From contig NZ_LT615367.1 of the NCBI RefSeq assembly GCF_900095885.1, positions 1 through 64,000 on the forward strand: a DNA stretch of 64,000 nt, given 5' to 3'. Within the stretch, counting starts at the first letter, position 1. Each line of letters begins with the position of its first letter. The DNA is from Dickeya aquatica (GTDB lineage: Bacteria; Pseudomonadota; Gammaproteobacteria; Enterobacterales; Enterobacteriaceae). A model generated the notes under the pieces. The model was not told the origin of the DNA. It searched no databases and worked only from the letters and a program-made list of their open reading frames with translations. Shown here piece by piece: positions 49,174 through 58,313 of the stretch. Made by a program: the position numbers and the translations under genes.

Positions 49174-49464
49174 CGGGCCTGTAAAAACAGGTATTCGGTA
49201 TAAATATCTGTTCGGCAAGTCCCCCTTTTTAACGGTAAAAATAGTGTGAGAAAGTCATCCATATTTAAAGGGAAACGGATATTCAGGTAATAGCCCGGTA
49301 TTGGCGAATGTATAAATAGTCGTTAATTATTTATGTAAAGTTATTTCAACGGCTGTTTATCTGGCGGCCTGCTGTTTTTCACGCAATCAGCGGTGGCTGA
49401 ACTTTCCGGTTGGCTCCTGGTCTGTTTACTGAATCTCTCTTTCACCTCTGGAGCACGGTCTGGC

Positions 49465-51132
49465 ATGAAATCCCTCCTGGCGTTGTCGCAGTCCGGCTTA
49501 TCCTGGCTGCTGGCAATTTATATTGGCTTTTTCCTGAATGTGTCGGTTTTTTATCGGCGTGAAGATGCTTTTCCTTTTTTTAGCAATGACCGGTTTGCCA
49601 GTCATGTTCCTATTTTGGTGGAATTAACCGCCTGTGTTTTGTTTGTGTTCTTTTTAATGCGGGTGCTATCGCTGGGCGGTCGCCGTTTTTTTCGTATTAC
49701 CGCATCATTACTGTTAGTGATTTCGGTCGCTGCCAGTTATTACATGACATTTTTTAATGTGGTGATCGGTTATGGCATTATTGCTGCGGTCATGACAACG
49801 GATATTGATTTATCTAAAGAAGTGGTGGGGGGGGATTTTGTGATTTGGCTGGTGGGGCTGACCCTTCCCGCGTTGTATCTTATCTGGAAACCCTCCCTCG
49901 AACAGACGCTGATTAAGCAGTTGTGTACGCCTGGTAAACGTTGGTCTGCCCTGTTTGGGTTACTGGTGGTGGCGATAATGGTGTGGTTGCCGCTGCGTTA
50001 TCTTGACCGAATGAACAGTTCGGCGGAGAAATCTGCCAATCAGGATTTACCCAGTTATGGCGGCGTGGTGGCGCACTCCTATCTGCCTGCCAACTGGCTG
50101 TCAGCCCTTGGGCTGTTTGCCTATGCCCGTTATGACGAAAGCCAGGATGATGGCGAGCTGTTTGATCCGGGTAAAACGTTTACTTATCAGCCACCTGCTG
50201 GGATAGATGAAACCTATGTGGTGTTTATTATTGGTGAAACCACCCGCTGGGATCATCTTGGGCTGCTGGGATATCCGCGCGAGACTACGCCATTGCTGGC
50301 ACAGGAGCCTGACTTGCTGGCGTTTCGCGGCCGTTCTTGTGATACCTCGACCAAGTTGTCGATGCGCTGCATGTTTGTGCGTGAAGGCGGGGCAGCAGAC
50401 AATCCGCAGCGTACGCTGCGCGAGCGTAATATTTTTGCGGTAATGCAATCGTTGGGGTTCAGTTCAGAGCTGTTCGCGATGCAAAGCGAGGTGTGGTTTT
50501 ATAACAATATCCGTGCCGACAGTTACGCGTTTCGTGAAATGATTGCCTCTGAAAAACGTAACGAAGGTAAAGCGGTTGATGACATGTTGCTGGTGGATGA
50601 GTTATCCCGCTCACTGGCCCGTTACCCTAAAGGTAAGCATCTGGTGGTGCTTCATACCAAGGGCTCACACTACCTTTACTCTATGCGTTATCCGCGTGCT
50701 TATGCGCGTTTCCAGCCGGAATGTATGGGCATTGATGCCACTTGCAGCCGTGAGCAGTTGATTAACGCTTTCGATAACAGCGTGTTGTATACCGATGCGT
50801 TTATCAAACGGGTGATTGATCAGTTACGCAATAAAAAGGCTCTGCTGGTATATGCCTCCGATCACGGTGAATCTATCGATGAAAACTACCATTTGCATGG
50901 AACGCCACGGCAAGTGGCCCCGCCAGAGCAATTCCGTTCGCCGATAATGCTATGGGCTTCGCCTGCATTATTGTCTCAACCGCATTATCAGCAGGCATTT
51001 GACCGTCTTCGCGTTCAGCAAAAACAGGGTAAGGTACTAAGACATGAAGAGATTTTTGATTCTATGCTCGGTTGCCTCGGTTATACCTCACCCGACGGGG
51101 GGATTCAGGCGAACAATAACTGGTGTGGCTAA
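49465..51132 (+). CDS. eptB: Kdo2-lipid A phosphoethanolamine 7''-transferase EptB
   Basis: 555 residues (E. coli 563). Five N-terminal membrane helices to about residue 190, including [20 protein letters not shown]. Then a periplasmic alkaline-phosphatase-fold domain with the nucleophile motif [16 protein letters not shown] (Thr), [20 protein letters not shown] and metal-binding [11 protein letters not shown]. It transfers phosphoethanolamine from phosphatidylethanolamine to the outer Kdo of LPS. The ATG at 49465 is preceded by GGAG and gives an E. coli-like N-terminus; a frame to 49393 exists but has no homology. Next to tRNA-Pro, as in E. coli. Confidence 0.95.
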   Translation: MKSLLALSQSGLSWLLAIYIGFFLNVSVFYRREDAFPFFSNDRFASHVPILVELTACVLFVFFLMRVLSLGGRRFFRITASLLLVISVAASYYMTFFNVVIGYGIIAAVMTTDIDLSKEVVGGDFVIWLVGLTLPALYLIWKPSLEQTLIKQLCTPGKRWSALFGLLVVAIMVWLPLRYLDRMNSSAEKSANQDLPSYGGVVAHSYLPANWLSALGLFAYARYDESQDDGELFDPGKTFTYQPPAGIDETYVVFIIGETTRWDHLGLLGYPRETTPLLAQEPDLLAFRGRSCDTSTKLSMRCMFVREGGAADNPQRTLRERNIFAVMQSLGFSSELFAMQSEVWFYNNIRADSYAFREMIASEKRNEGKAVDDMLLVDELSRSLARYPKGKHLVVLHTKGSHYLYSMRYPRAYARFQPECMGIDATCSREQLINAFDNSVLYTDAFIKRVIDQLRNKKALLVYASDHGESIDENYHLHGTPRQVAPPEQFRSPIMLWASPALLSQPHYQQAFDRLRVQQKQGKVLRHEEIFDSMLGCLGYTSPDGGIQANNNWCG

Positions 51133-51231
51133 GCCGGTACGCTGAACGTGCTGCTAAAAGTCGCAATCCCGGCACGTAATGCGACAAGAGCATACTTTGT
51201 CGCCAACCTGTTGGCTTTGATGAAAAAGGGA

Positions 51232-51260
51232 TTGACGCTAGTGTAGGTGCGCAGTAATAT
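51232..51260 (+). promoter_or_regulatory. Promoter of tRNA-Pro
   Basis: TTGACG and TAATAT are separated by 17 bp and followed by a GC-rich discriminator GCGCCCCGC, 12 bp upstream of the tRNA. This is a stable-RNA type promoter. Confidence 0.82.
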
Positions 51261-51272
51261 GCGCCCCGCATT

Positions 51273-51349
<77 letters not shown>

Positions 51350-51383
51350 CTTTCAAACAGCCTTTCCCGATGGCTGTTGACAT

Positions 51384-51419
51384 AAAGCTCGCATCGTAAA
51401 GATGGCGGGCTTTTTTGTT
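51384..51419 (+). terminator. Terminator of tRNA-Pro
   Basis: AAGCTCGCATC...GATGGCGGGCTT stem (one bulged G, one G-U pair) followed by TTTTTTGTTTTT. Confidence 0.85.
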
Positions 51420-51784
51420 TTTCAGTGGCTGAAAGCCCGTTTACATACGGTGTTTTCTGTGCTTTTTCTTCCCTCGCGTATCACTTCATGGTAATGCCGT
51501 CTATTTCGACACAGTATCTTTCTCTAATCGGTGGTTTTCCTGGTAGTCGCCTGATTGCTGTTTTTATTTTCTTTTTGTTTATTCTTGGTTTTTTTATAAA
51601 AACAGTCTGTTTTATTTGTTGCTTACCTTTTTTTACACAAGGGGTGGGTTACGATCGGTTTTAGAGTGAAAATATTAGGTTTTTTAATGAAATGGTGTTG
51701 GTGTCAGATGAAAAAAACAACACCTGATGTGGCGCGTCGGCGTTATCCGGTTCAGGGGGGCTATCGTCGCGGGGCGGTGGTTTA
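51420..51784. other. Noncoding stretch downstream of tRNA-Pro
   Basis: About 365 bp, T-rich on the plus strand around 51560-51640. A 79-codon hydrophobic frame (51425-51664) has no usual start or ribosome site and no recognisable homologue. I see no gene, integrase or repeat that would mark an integrated element. Confidence 0.5.
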
Positions 51785-52414
51785 TTATCGCTGATGCAGC
51801 GCTTTTTCAGCGTCGGCTCGGCGTCCCTGGTCGGCAAGCTCTCGCCCTGGGCGTGGAGGGGCATGTAATGCCGCGTTCAGGTAGGGTCTGGCTTCATTTT
51901 TACGGCCAGACTTCAGCAGAAAATCGCCGTAAAAGTAGTTGGCATCAATACTTTTAGGGTTCATGGCCAGCGCGGTTTTCAGGTATTTTTCCGCTTTTTT
52001 CTCGTCGCCAAACCCCAGTGGCCAGCCGGGTACCTGATAGTAAAGAACCCCGAGAATGGTATAAGCTGTACCGTCCAGTGCCTGGGGGTCAAGGATGAGG
52101 GCTTTTTCCAGCGCACTTTTGGCTTTTCCCGCCAGATTCAGTGCCTCCATCCCCTCTTTCACGCCCGCAAGGCTGCTGTTTACCATAGCAGACCCGATAA
52201 GGTAATCCGCCTGGCTGGGGTGAGCATCGGCCAGTTCTTGTGCTGTCAGGCTCAGTTCAGAAAAGCAGAGTGCTTTCTGGCTTGCCAGCGTTTGATACTG
52301 ACAAATTGCCCACTGTCGATGGATATCAAGAGACGCATTCGCGCAGGCTGCTCCTGCCATCAAAACGCCGCTAATCAGCGTGATAACCGGATACCTGAAT
52401 GTGCGAATCGGCAT
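51785..52414 (-). CDS. Exported TPR-repeat protein
   Basis: 209 residues. The N-terminus (PVITLISGVLMAGAACANA, about residues 9-27) is a Sec signal peptide, so the protein is probably periplasmic. Two or three TPR units follow, the clearest being ALILDPQALDGTAYTILGVL (about residues 105-125) and KYLKTALAMNPKSIDANYFY (about 142-162), with a conserved-looking GWPLGFGDEKKAEKYL between them resembling TatT-like and other exported TPR proteins. No catalytic motif. Third gene of a putative operon with the SDR and haem-oxygenase-fold genes, 12 bp after the SDR stop. Probable scaffold or partner role. Confidence 0.8.
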   Translation of the reverse strand: MPIRTFRYPVITLISGVLMAGAACANASLDIHRQWAICQYQTLASQKALCFSELSLTAQELADAHPSQADYLIGSAMVNSSLAGVKEGMEALNLAGKAKSALEKALILDPQALDGTAYTILGVLYYQVPGWPLGFGDEKKAEKYLKTALAMNPKSIDANYFYGDFLLKSGRKNEARPYLNAALHAPPRPGRELADQGRRADAEKALHQR

Positions 52415-52426
52415 GTTGTTTTCCCG

Positions 52427-53209
52427 TTATTCGTGTCCTTTGGCGCGATGCCGGTGTTTATCAAACCGGCGGCGGATAGCGCTATCTGCCACTGATGGCA
52501 TCAGTGTGCGCAGGCATACTAACAACCTGTCACGCAGGCTTTGCCTGGCGTGAGTGCTCTCTTTTTCCAGCATACTGGCTGCTTGCTGTGCCACCTGCTG
52601 TGCGCTGTCCAGGCACGTTAACGGCTCCTGTTGGGTTCCTGCCTGTAAATCAGGCACACCGCGCGGCAATTGAGGTGACAAGTGCAATACCTTAACACCC
52701 TGATATGACAGTTCATGGCTCAGCGCCTCACTAAATCTGTGCAATGCGGCCTCACCGGCGCAATACACACTGTAACCGGGATAACCTATGCCCAATGCCG
52801 GACTGATATTCATGATAATTCCCGGCTTGCCGAGGCAATCAAGCAGGGCATGAGTGAGTAAAATCGGAGCCTGGATAGTGCTCATCAACTGGTCGGTGAT
52901 GGCCGTGTAATCCTGTGTGGCGAACAAACGAAAAACAGGCGGGCCGATATAATTTATCAGGATATCCAGCCTGGCGTTGTCCGGGAAGCACTCAGCCAGT
53001 GCACTGCGGTCTTGCTCATCACTCAGGTCAGCCAGCAGAATATTATGGTGGCTGGGATTGGGGAGGCGGCGTATCAATCCCAGTAATGCGGGCTCGTTGT
53101 GGCCTGCCAGATACAGCCGTGCGCCTTTCGCTGCCAGTAACAGTGCCAGTTCCTGACCAATATCACTGATAGCGCCGGTAAGTAAAATGCGTTTGTTTTC
53201 AAGTTTCAT
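52427..53209 (-). CDS. Atypical short-chain dehydrogenase/reductase-fold protein
   Basis: 260 residues, Rossmann SDR fold. Family landmarks are present but altered. The nucleotide loop TGAISDIG (residues 11-18) has Asp for the middle Gly, the NNAG motif is NYIG (86-89), Ser136 and Tyr149 are in place, and the catalytic Lys of YxxxK is Glu153 (YCAGE; codon GAG at 52751-52753). This suggests changed or lost oxidoreductase activity. The C-terminal 50 residues are Arg/His-rich. The start at 53209 (MKLENKRILLTG) was chosen because GGAG precedes it and it lies 1 bp after the upstream gene's stop; the reading to 53302 overlaps that gene. Confidence 0.85.
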   Translation of the reverse strand: MKLENKRILLTGAISDIGQELALLLAAKGARLYLAGHNEPALLGLIRRLPNPSHHNILLADLSDEQDRSALAECFPDNARLDILINYIGPPVFRLFATQDYTAITDQLMSTIQAPILLTHALLDCLGKPGIIMNISPALGIGYPGYSVYCAGEAALHRFSEALSHELSYQGVKVLHLSPQLPRGVPDLQAGTQQEPLTCLDSAQQVAQQAASMLEKESTHARQSLRDRLLVCLRTLMPSVADSAIRRRFDKHRHRAKGHE

Positions 53210-53210
53210 T

Positions 53211-53858
53211 TTAGTGCTCCGTGAGGCTGTGCAGCATGTTGCTGTACAACGGATAGACCACGTGAGCGGTATGGATAATCGCCTGTTTGTCTGCGTTATC
53301 ACGGATGTTGTCCATCAGGGCGGCGAAAAAGGTGAGATGGACATCATTCGATGAGCGGTGTGAGTGCAGGTAACTCATGGCACTGGCCGGTAAGCCCAGT
53401 TCGGTTTCTATCTGCTCGGCCAGCTGCGGCGCAATGTGCATATCGCTCGTTTCCAGCACATGTACCAGCCCGAAAATGCTCATTGGATTATGCTGGATTT
53501 GCTCGTAAAGATAGGCCGCCATCAGGTCGGTGTGGCGGGGCGGAGCGTGGCGGTGCAGGAAGGCCGCTTCACCACCACATGCCAGAATATCGTTGATTAT
53601 CCAGGCCTTATGGCCATATTCCATTTGAATATAGTCACTTATTGCCCGACGCAACCAGGTTTGGTGCGCCGGAAGGCGGCTTCCGGCTGCCATCAGCAGC
53701 GAGGCGGTATAACTGGCGTAGTAGTAAGCCTGGGTCAGAAAGGCGATGTAAACCGTTTCAGTTAGCGTTTTCTGGCGGCAGGCGTGAACGACCGCAGAGG
53801 AACGGATCAGTTGTTGTGATGGCAAGGTAGCGGATTGTAATTGTTGATAAAAACCCAT
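53211..53858 (-). CDS. Haem-oxygenase-like fold protein (TenA/PqqC/diiron-oxidase-like)
   Basis: 215 residues, all-helical. Candidate metal ligands follow the pattern of haem-oxygenase-like diiron proteins: E80-x2-H83 (QMEYGHKAW), E136 (HVLETSD), and the C-terminal H167...ND172-x-H174 (HSHRSSNDVHLTFF), with an aromatic helix LTQAYYYASYT at about 41-51. Known relatives include TenA, PqqC, CADD, UndA and BesC, with very diverse chemistry; no substrate can be assigned. The start at 53858 (MGFYQQLQSATL) has a GGGAG site; the frame to 53966 lacks one. First gene of the three-gene minus-strand operon, divergent from an MFS transporter. Confidence 0.8.
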   Translation of the reverse strand: MGFYQQLQSATLPSQQLIRSSAVVHACRQKTLTETVYIAFLTQAYYYASYTASLLMAAGSRLPAHQTWLRRAISDYIQMEYGHKAWIINDILACGGEAAFLHRHAPPRHTDLMAAYLYEQIQHNPMSIFGLVHVLETSDMHIAPQLAEQIETELGLPASAMSYLHSHRSSNDVHLTFFAALMDNIRDNADKQAIIHTAHVVYPLYSNMLHSLTEH

Positions 53859-54106
53859 CTTATGCTCCCGAATAGCCTTGGCAGGCATGTTTGTGGATAG
53901 CCGCGTTTTACCGCGTTTATCGCTCGTCAGGTATTTCCAGACCGTAAGGTTTCTCTGGTTAGCCATAAGGGCAATTTACGATGCTGCCATACTAGCGAGG
54001 GAGCATTAAGAGAGACTTAAGACGGTTAAAAACCTCGTGCAGATAAAAATAATGTTGATAATTCAAAGCCGATTACACGAGAGTCAGATAGCGAAGAGGA
54101 GGGAGT

Positions 54107-55252
54107 ATGTCGGGATCTCGCTGGGCATATTGGATGGCGATGATGGCCGTGATGACCAGTGCCTCATTAGTCGGGCTGGCACAAGGGTATTCAATCCCGC
54201 TGGTGACATTGAAATTAACCGCGCTGGGGTATGGCACGGCGTTAACGGGGGTGATGTCGGCGTTACCGGCTATTGGCGTGTTCGCCGCGTCATGGATGGC
54301 CGCTCCGCTGGCAACCCGCCTGCCCGCCGGACGGTTACTTGCGCTGTCAACGCTGGGAATGGGGTTCAGTCTGGCGCTCTCTTTTTATCTTGATAGCGTG
54401 CCGGGGCTGGTGATACCTCGATTTGTGATGGGGTTTTGCTGTGGTCTTATCATCGTTATGGGCGAAACCTGGGTTAGCGGCTATACGGCAGAACACCGGC
54501 GCGGGGTATTAGTCGGGATTTACGCTACCGCCTTTACCGGTTTACAACTGCTGGGGCCATTGCTGATTTCGCTGACAGGGCTGGATAACCCCATCGGCTT
54601 ATGGCTGATTCTCGCACTGCATCTTGGCTGCCTGCTGATGTTACCGGGCGCTTCCTTTGCCCGTATGACGTTCAACGCCCACCGTCAGCGTAATCTGTTT
54701 GCTCTTCTGCTGGCTGCGCCCGCATTGGCAATGGCAGTGTTCGCTTTTGCCTTTTTTGATGGCGCGGTTCTGGCGATGCTGCCGCTATATGGCATGGCGT
54801 ATGGGTATGAAGAGCGCCTGGCGGTGTTACTGGTGACGGTGTTGTTTATCGGCGATACGCTGCTTCAGGTGCCAATAGGCTGGCTTTCCGATAAGTTTGG
54901 TACGGTGCGGGCACATAAAGTTTGCGGTGGGATCTTTGTGCTGATGCTGGTGGGGTTGCCGTTAAGTTATGGCACCGGCTGGGTATGGGCGAATGTGTTC
55001 TGGCTGGGGGCTGCGGCTGGCAGTATTTATACCCTGTCGCTGGTGCGTGCCGGTAAGCAGTTTCAGGGGGTTGATCTGGTCGCTATCAATGCGCTGTTCG
55101 GGGTTTTATGGGGGATAGGCAGCTTTAGCGGCCCGTTGATGAGCGGTGCACTGATGCAATGGTATGGTCATGACGGCCTGGTGATTATCCTCACACTACT
55201 GGGCTTGCTGTTTCTGGCCGCCAATGCGCTGCCCGCCCGGCGGCGAAATTGA
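54107..55252 (+). CDS. MFS transporter, YcaD-like
   Basis: 381 residues, about 12 membrane segments, major facilitator superfamily of the YcaD/sugar-permease-like type. The loop 2-3 region is AAPLATRLPAGRLL, and WLSDKFGTVRAHK in the central loop is the second-half copy of motif A. The segment GETWVSGYTAEHRRGVLVG (about residues 120-138) is typical of YcaD-type proteins. Substrate unknown. ATG 54107 is preceded by GAGGGAG. Divergent from the haem-oxygenase-fold operon with 248 bp between them, so it may export or import a compound made by that operon (inference). Confidence 0.88.
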   Translation: MSGSRWAYWMAMMAVMTSASLVGLAQGYSIPLVTLKLTALGYGTALTGVMSALPAIGVFAASWMAAPLATRLPAGRLLALSTLGMGFSLALSFYLDSVPGLVIPRFVMGFCCGLIIVMGETWVSGYTAEHRRGVLVGIYATAFTGLQLLGPLLISLTGLDNPIGLWLILALHLGCLLMLPGASFARMTFNAHRQRNLFALLLAAPALAMAVFAFAFFDGAVLAMLPLYGMAYGYEERLAVLLVTVLFIGDTLLQVPIGWLSDKFGTVRAHKVCGGIFVLMLVGLPLSYGTGWVWANVFWLGAAAGSIYTLSLVRAGKQFQGVDLVAINALFGVLWGIGSFSGPLMSGALMQWYGHDGLVIILTLLGLLFLAANALPARRRN

Positions 55253-55264
55253 TGCAGCAAATAC

Positions 55265-55285
55265 CGGGCAGGCGGTGCCTGCCCG
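55265..55285. terminator. Possible bidirectional hairpin between MFS gene and phytase
   Basis: A 9-bp perfect stem CGGGCAGGC/GCCTGCCCG with a 3-base loop sits between two convergent genes. There is no clear T tract on either side, so termination is uncertain. Confidence 0.45.
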
Positions 55286-55326
55286 TGTGGTTGCCGGTAT
55301 TACCGCCGCGCGGAGTGTCACCGTGC

Positions 55327-56625
55327 TTACTGTGAGTATTGCACCGGTAACAGTGCGCTGTTATCGACGGCATCGTTAAGCCGTTTGAGTGCGCCATCAA
55401 GCGGGCATACGGTTCCAACCTCGGTTTTCTCACACCCTGCAACGGAAAACTCACTGCGCAGCGGCGGGTGCTGATTATCGAGCGGGTCGAGGTTGCGGAT
55501 TTGGTCGAGAGATTGCGCCTGAAAATAGATGCGCAGGAACCGTTCGCCGGATTGCGGGTTACGCCAGCGCTCGAAAATCAGGCTGCCAGCAGGGGGAATG
55601 TTGCCACGCGGATAATCGCCCTGCTGCCAGGTGAAGCCCAGCAGGGTGCGCAATTTGGCGATGTTGGTGTCATGGGCGACATACAGCAGCCATTTGGCCT
55701 CGGGCGGTGCGTCAGGGCGTTGCTCCGGGGTAAGCGCCAGCGCAATTTGGTGCATAAGGGTTGAGGCTCCCCGGCGGGCGACATAGGGCAAATCGTTAGT
55801 AAAATCATACTGAGCGGTAGCCAGCGTCAGCAGTGTGCCAACCTCGGCCGCGCTGCGCGCGTGACCAAACGCGACCTGACTGAGCGGATTGTTGTTGCTA
55901 TAGGCCAGCCGGATAGTTTCGGCCATGTTCGCCAGTGTTTCCGGGCCGTGTAGCGAGAGGTTGCCCTTTTTACTCTCTTTGATGGCCCATTCGGTATCAA
56001 AAGCCGGGCAGGCCGTATTCGGCAGGCAGACGGCCTGTTTTAGTTTGTCGATAACCGGCTGCAACCGGGTTTGAATCTGACCCGCGCTTTGGCCCTGCAT
56101 GGCGTGATCGAGCGCCGCTTTTACCTGTGCCTGATCGAGCGTCACCCCGGCGTCTTCTGCATGAAATAGCGTGTCATGGTCTTCGCTGGCCGGGCCCTGA
56201 ATCGCCACGCCGCAACCGGGAAATACGCCATCCATTAACGCCATGGCCGTTTCCCGCGTGCGCTGTAAGGGGCTTGCCCAGACGAACAGTTCTCCGGGCT
56301 GTGGGCAGCCCTGTGTTAACAGGCCGTGCTGGCGCAGGTAGTTGCCTTCATACTGGCCTTTTTTCACCGCTGCCGCGTAACCGTGACCGGTAAGCTCTCC
56401 GTAGCGGGTAAGCCATTCTGGCCATGCACGCCCGGTGCCCGCCTGAATGGTCTTCATGTTGCCTTCTGTCGGCGGCCGCACGCCGTGGCGGCTGATTTCA
56501 ACCACCTTTTCCAGTTGCCAGTCAGTGGTAGTTTGCGCTTGTGTATTGAACAGCGGTAGTGCTGACAGTAACAGTCCGGCAGCAGTCGTGCGCGTGATAA
56601 TTTTGCGCTTGCGTGTAGGAAGCAT
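55327..56625 (-). CDS. Periplasmic histidine acid phosphatase, AppA-type phytase
   Basis: 432 residues, the length of E. coli AppA. Signal peptide to about residue 31 (LLSALPLFNTQAQ). Catalytic N-terminal motif SRHGVRPPTEGN (nucleophile His near residue 45) and C-terminal proton-donor motif VAHDTNIAKL (HDTN as in AppA; Agp has HDSN). Several Cys are placed as in the disulfide-rich family. It likely releases phosphate from phytate and other phosphomonoesters at acid pH, useful for a plant-associated bacterium. Transcribed singly; no phosphate-starvation operator was recognised. Confidence 0.9.
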   Translation of the reverse strand: MLPTRKRKIITRTTAAGLLLSALPLFNTQAQTTTDWQLEKVVEISRHGVRPPTEGNMKTIQAGTGRAWPEWLTRYGELTGHGYAAAVKKGQYEGNYLRQHGLLTQGCPQPGELFVWASPLQRTRETAMALMDGVFPGCGVAIQGPASEDHDTLFHAEDAGVTLDQAQVKAALDHAMQGQSAGQIQTRLQPVIDKLKQAVCLPNTACPAFDTEWAIKESKKGNLSLHGPETLANMAETIRLAYSNNNPLSQVAFGHARSAAEVGTLLTLATAQYDFTNDLPYVARRGASTLMHQIALALTPEQRPDAPPEAKWLLYVAHDTNIAKLRTLLGFTWQQGDYPRGNIPPAGSLIFERWRNPQSGERFLRIYFQAQSLDQIRNLDPLDNQHPPLRSEFSVAGCEKTEVGTVCPLDGALKRLNDAVDNSALLPVQYSQ

Positions 56626-56979
56626 GATGAGTCCTCAGTGTAGGGAAATGTGCGGCGTATTTTGCTTATCTCGACTCGCCACATGAGGCATAAGGCTAAG
56701 TCAGCATCACGGCCGGAAACATCCTTTTTCTATGTAAGAGTCGCAGGATGTTTTTCAGCCTGTAACTGTTTTGGGTTTGGTATCATTTTGCCGGGTGACT
56801 TTTCGCCGAAAACGGTGCGGGTCCCATCCGGCTGTTGCAATGGTGTCGCTGCGAAGTCATGGCATAGTCAGTGGCATCTTATTTTCACAAGCCAGCCTGT
56901 CGGATATGTTCTCACACGGGCATCTGACTTACCGTTGAGCACCCGTTTTTATGCATCACTGAAATGAAAAAGGATAACA
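56626..56979. other. Intergenic region between phytase and zinc-ribbon gene
   Basis: About 350 bp between divergent genes. It presumably holds both promoters. A 105-codon plus-strand frame (56650-56967) is Cys/Phe-rich and lacks a ribosome site; I do not regard it as a gene. No clear repeat or operator seen. Confidence 0.5.
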
Positions 56980-58035
56980 ATGAGAACATTCAAACAGTTA
57001 CGTGGGCCTGAGCGGCTGATTCGAACCGGACAATGGGCAGTGGCGCTGCTGTTTGCTTACTTTCTGGTGATGATAAGCGCCGGTCTGCTCGAAGACCTGC
57101 CCACCTTTACGCCCGCGCCACAGCGCAGCCAGTTTATCGACCACAATGCGCTGGAAGCCCAAAAAGCCCGTATGGCACCGCTTCAGGCCGGGCAGGAGAC
57201 GCTGTCGACCGCGTTGGCCGATAAACGAGATGCGCGTGAAATGGCAGGCAGTGATTACGCCAAAGCTAAAGCCAGTTTTGATAACTGGCGCGCTACCCGC
57301 AGCAGCACCGAACAGTCTGACCAGAACCCGGAGGTCATAAAGCGCAACCACGAGCTGGATCGTTTGCTCGCGTTGCAACGGCAGCTTGATGGGCAACTTA
57401 CCGAATTACAAAGAGAGAAAAACCAGTTGCAAACCCAGCTTGTGCCGATGACACAAGCCATCAGCCAGCTTTACAGTGAAGCGGATGCGCGTTATGCGCA
57501 GGCGCTGCGCTCAGCAGAGTTACAGGCGTTTTTCATCCGTCTGGCGTTTATCGGCCCGTTGTTGATTGCTGCGCTATGGCTGTTTCGTCGTTACCGGAAG
57601 AGCAATCAGTGGCCGTTTGTCTGGGGTTTTATTCTGTTTGCCCTGTTCGGCTTCTTTGTTGAGCTGGTGCCTTATCTGCCCAGTTTTGGCGGCTACATTC
57701 GTTATGGCGTTGGCGTGGTCTTAACGTACTTCGGCGGGCGGGCGCTGTTGCGTGGTTTACAGCGCTATCTGGAGCGAAAACAGCAGGAACAGGAAGCCTC
57801 GCAAGAGGCGCGTAAAGAGTCCATTCACTATGAAGCGGCATTGACGGCGCTGTCGCGCAATCAATGCCCAGGGTGTGACCGGCCGTTAATTATGCAAAAC
57901 GGTGCGACACCGGCATTTTGTATGCATTGCGGCTTGCAGTTGCTCTCGACCTGCGCGGCCTGCGGGTTGCGCAAAAACGCTTTTTATCACTATTGCCCGG
58001 ATTGTGGCACCCCCGCCCAGTCATCCTCATCCTGA
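56980..58035 (+). CDS. Membrane protein with coiled coil and C-terminal zinc ribbons
   Basis: 351 residues, not recognised as a named gene. In order: one N-terminal membrane helix (AVALLFAYFLVMISAGLL, about 21-38), a long hydrophilic coiled-coil region (about 55-175, rich in Gln, Glu, Arg, Leu), three membrane helices (about 188-260), a second short Glu/Gln-rich coil, and two zinc-ribbon knuckle pairs near the C-terminus: CPGC, CMHC, CAAC and CPDC (about 296-345). Eight Cys suggest two structural zinc sites on the cytoplasmic side. AAGGA precedes the ATG at 56980. Single gene. Probably a membrane-stress or secretion-linked regulator; function unknown. Confidence 0.82.
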   Translation: MRTFKQLRGPERLIRTGQWAVALLFAYFLVMISAGLLEDLPTFTPAPQRSQFIDHNALEAQKARMAPLQAGQETLSTALADKRDAREMAGSDYAKAKASFDNWRATRSSTEQSDQNPEVIKRNHELDRLLALQRQLDGQLTELQREKNQLQTQLVPMTQAISQLYSEADARYAQALRSAELQAFFIRLAFIGPLLIAALWLFRRYRKSNQWPFVWGFILFALFGFFVELVPYLPSFGGYIRYGVGVVLTYFGGRALLRGLQRYLERKQQEQEASQEARKESIHYEAALTALSRNQCPGCDRPLIMQNGATPAFCMHCGLQLLSTCAACGLRKNAFYHYCPDCGTPAQSSSS

Positions 58036-58313
58036 GTGGTGCTGCCGGCCGGGGCCTGTGCACCCGGCTAGCGTCTCTGTTGCCTGTTTATTCAGCCCGT
58101 TTTCAGACGCTTTATACAAATTTTATACCGGGATAAACCACTTTTACGGCAAATTTATTGCCCGTGGCGTAGCCTGCTTTGGTGCGCTGGCGATGCCAGC
58201 GGCGACAGATGGCCGGTGTTGCGGCCTGTGTATCATGATCTGCTGTGCGGCAGGTTCATTCATTGGGGGAGTGGGCCTGCCATAGCGGGTCACTTTGCTG
58301 GAAGGAGGAGGTC

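Noticed and set aside
51425..51664. 79-codon hydrophobic frame after tRNA-Pro
   Set aside because: No Shine-Dalgarno site or recognisable homology; composition is simply T-rich DNA read as Phe/Leu.
56650..56967. 105-codon frame upstream of the zinc-ribbon gene
   Set aside because: Biased, unconserved-looking composition without ribosome site; it occupies a divergent promoter region.
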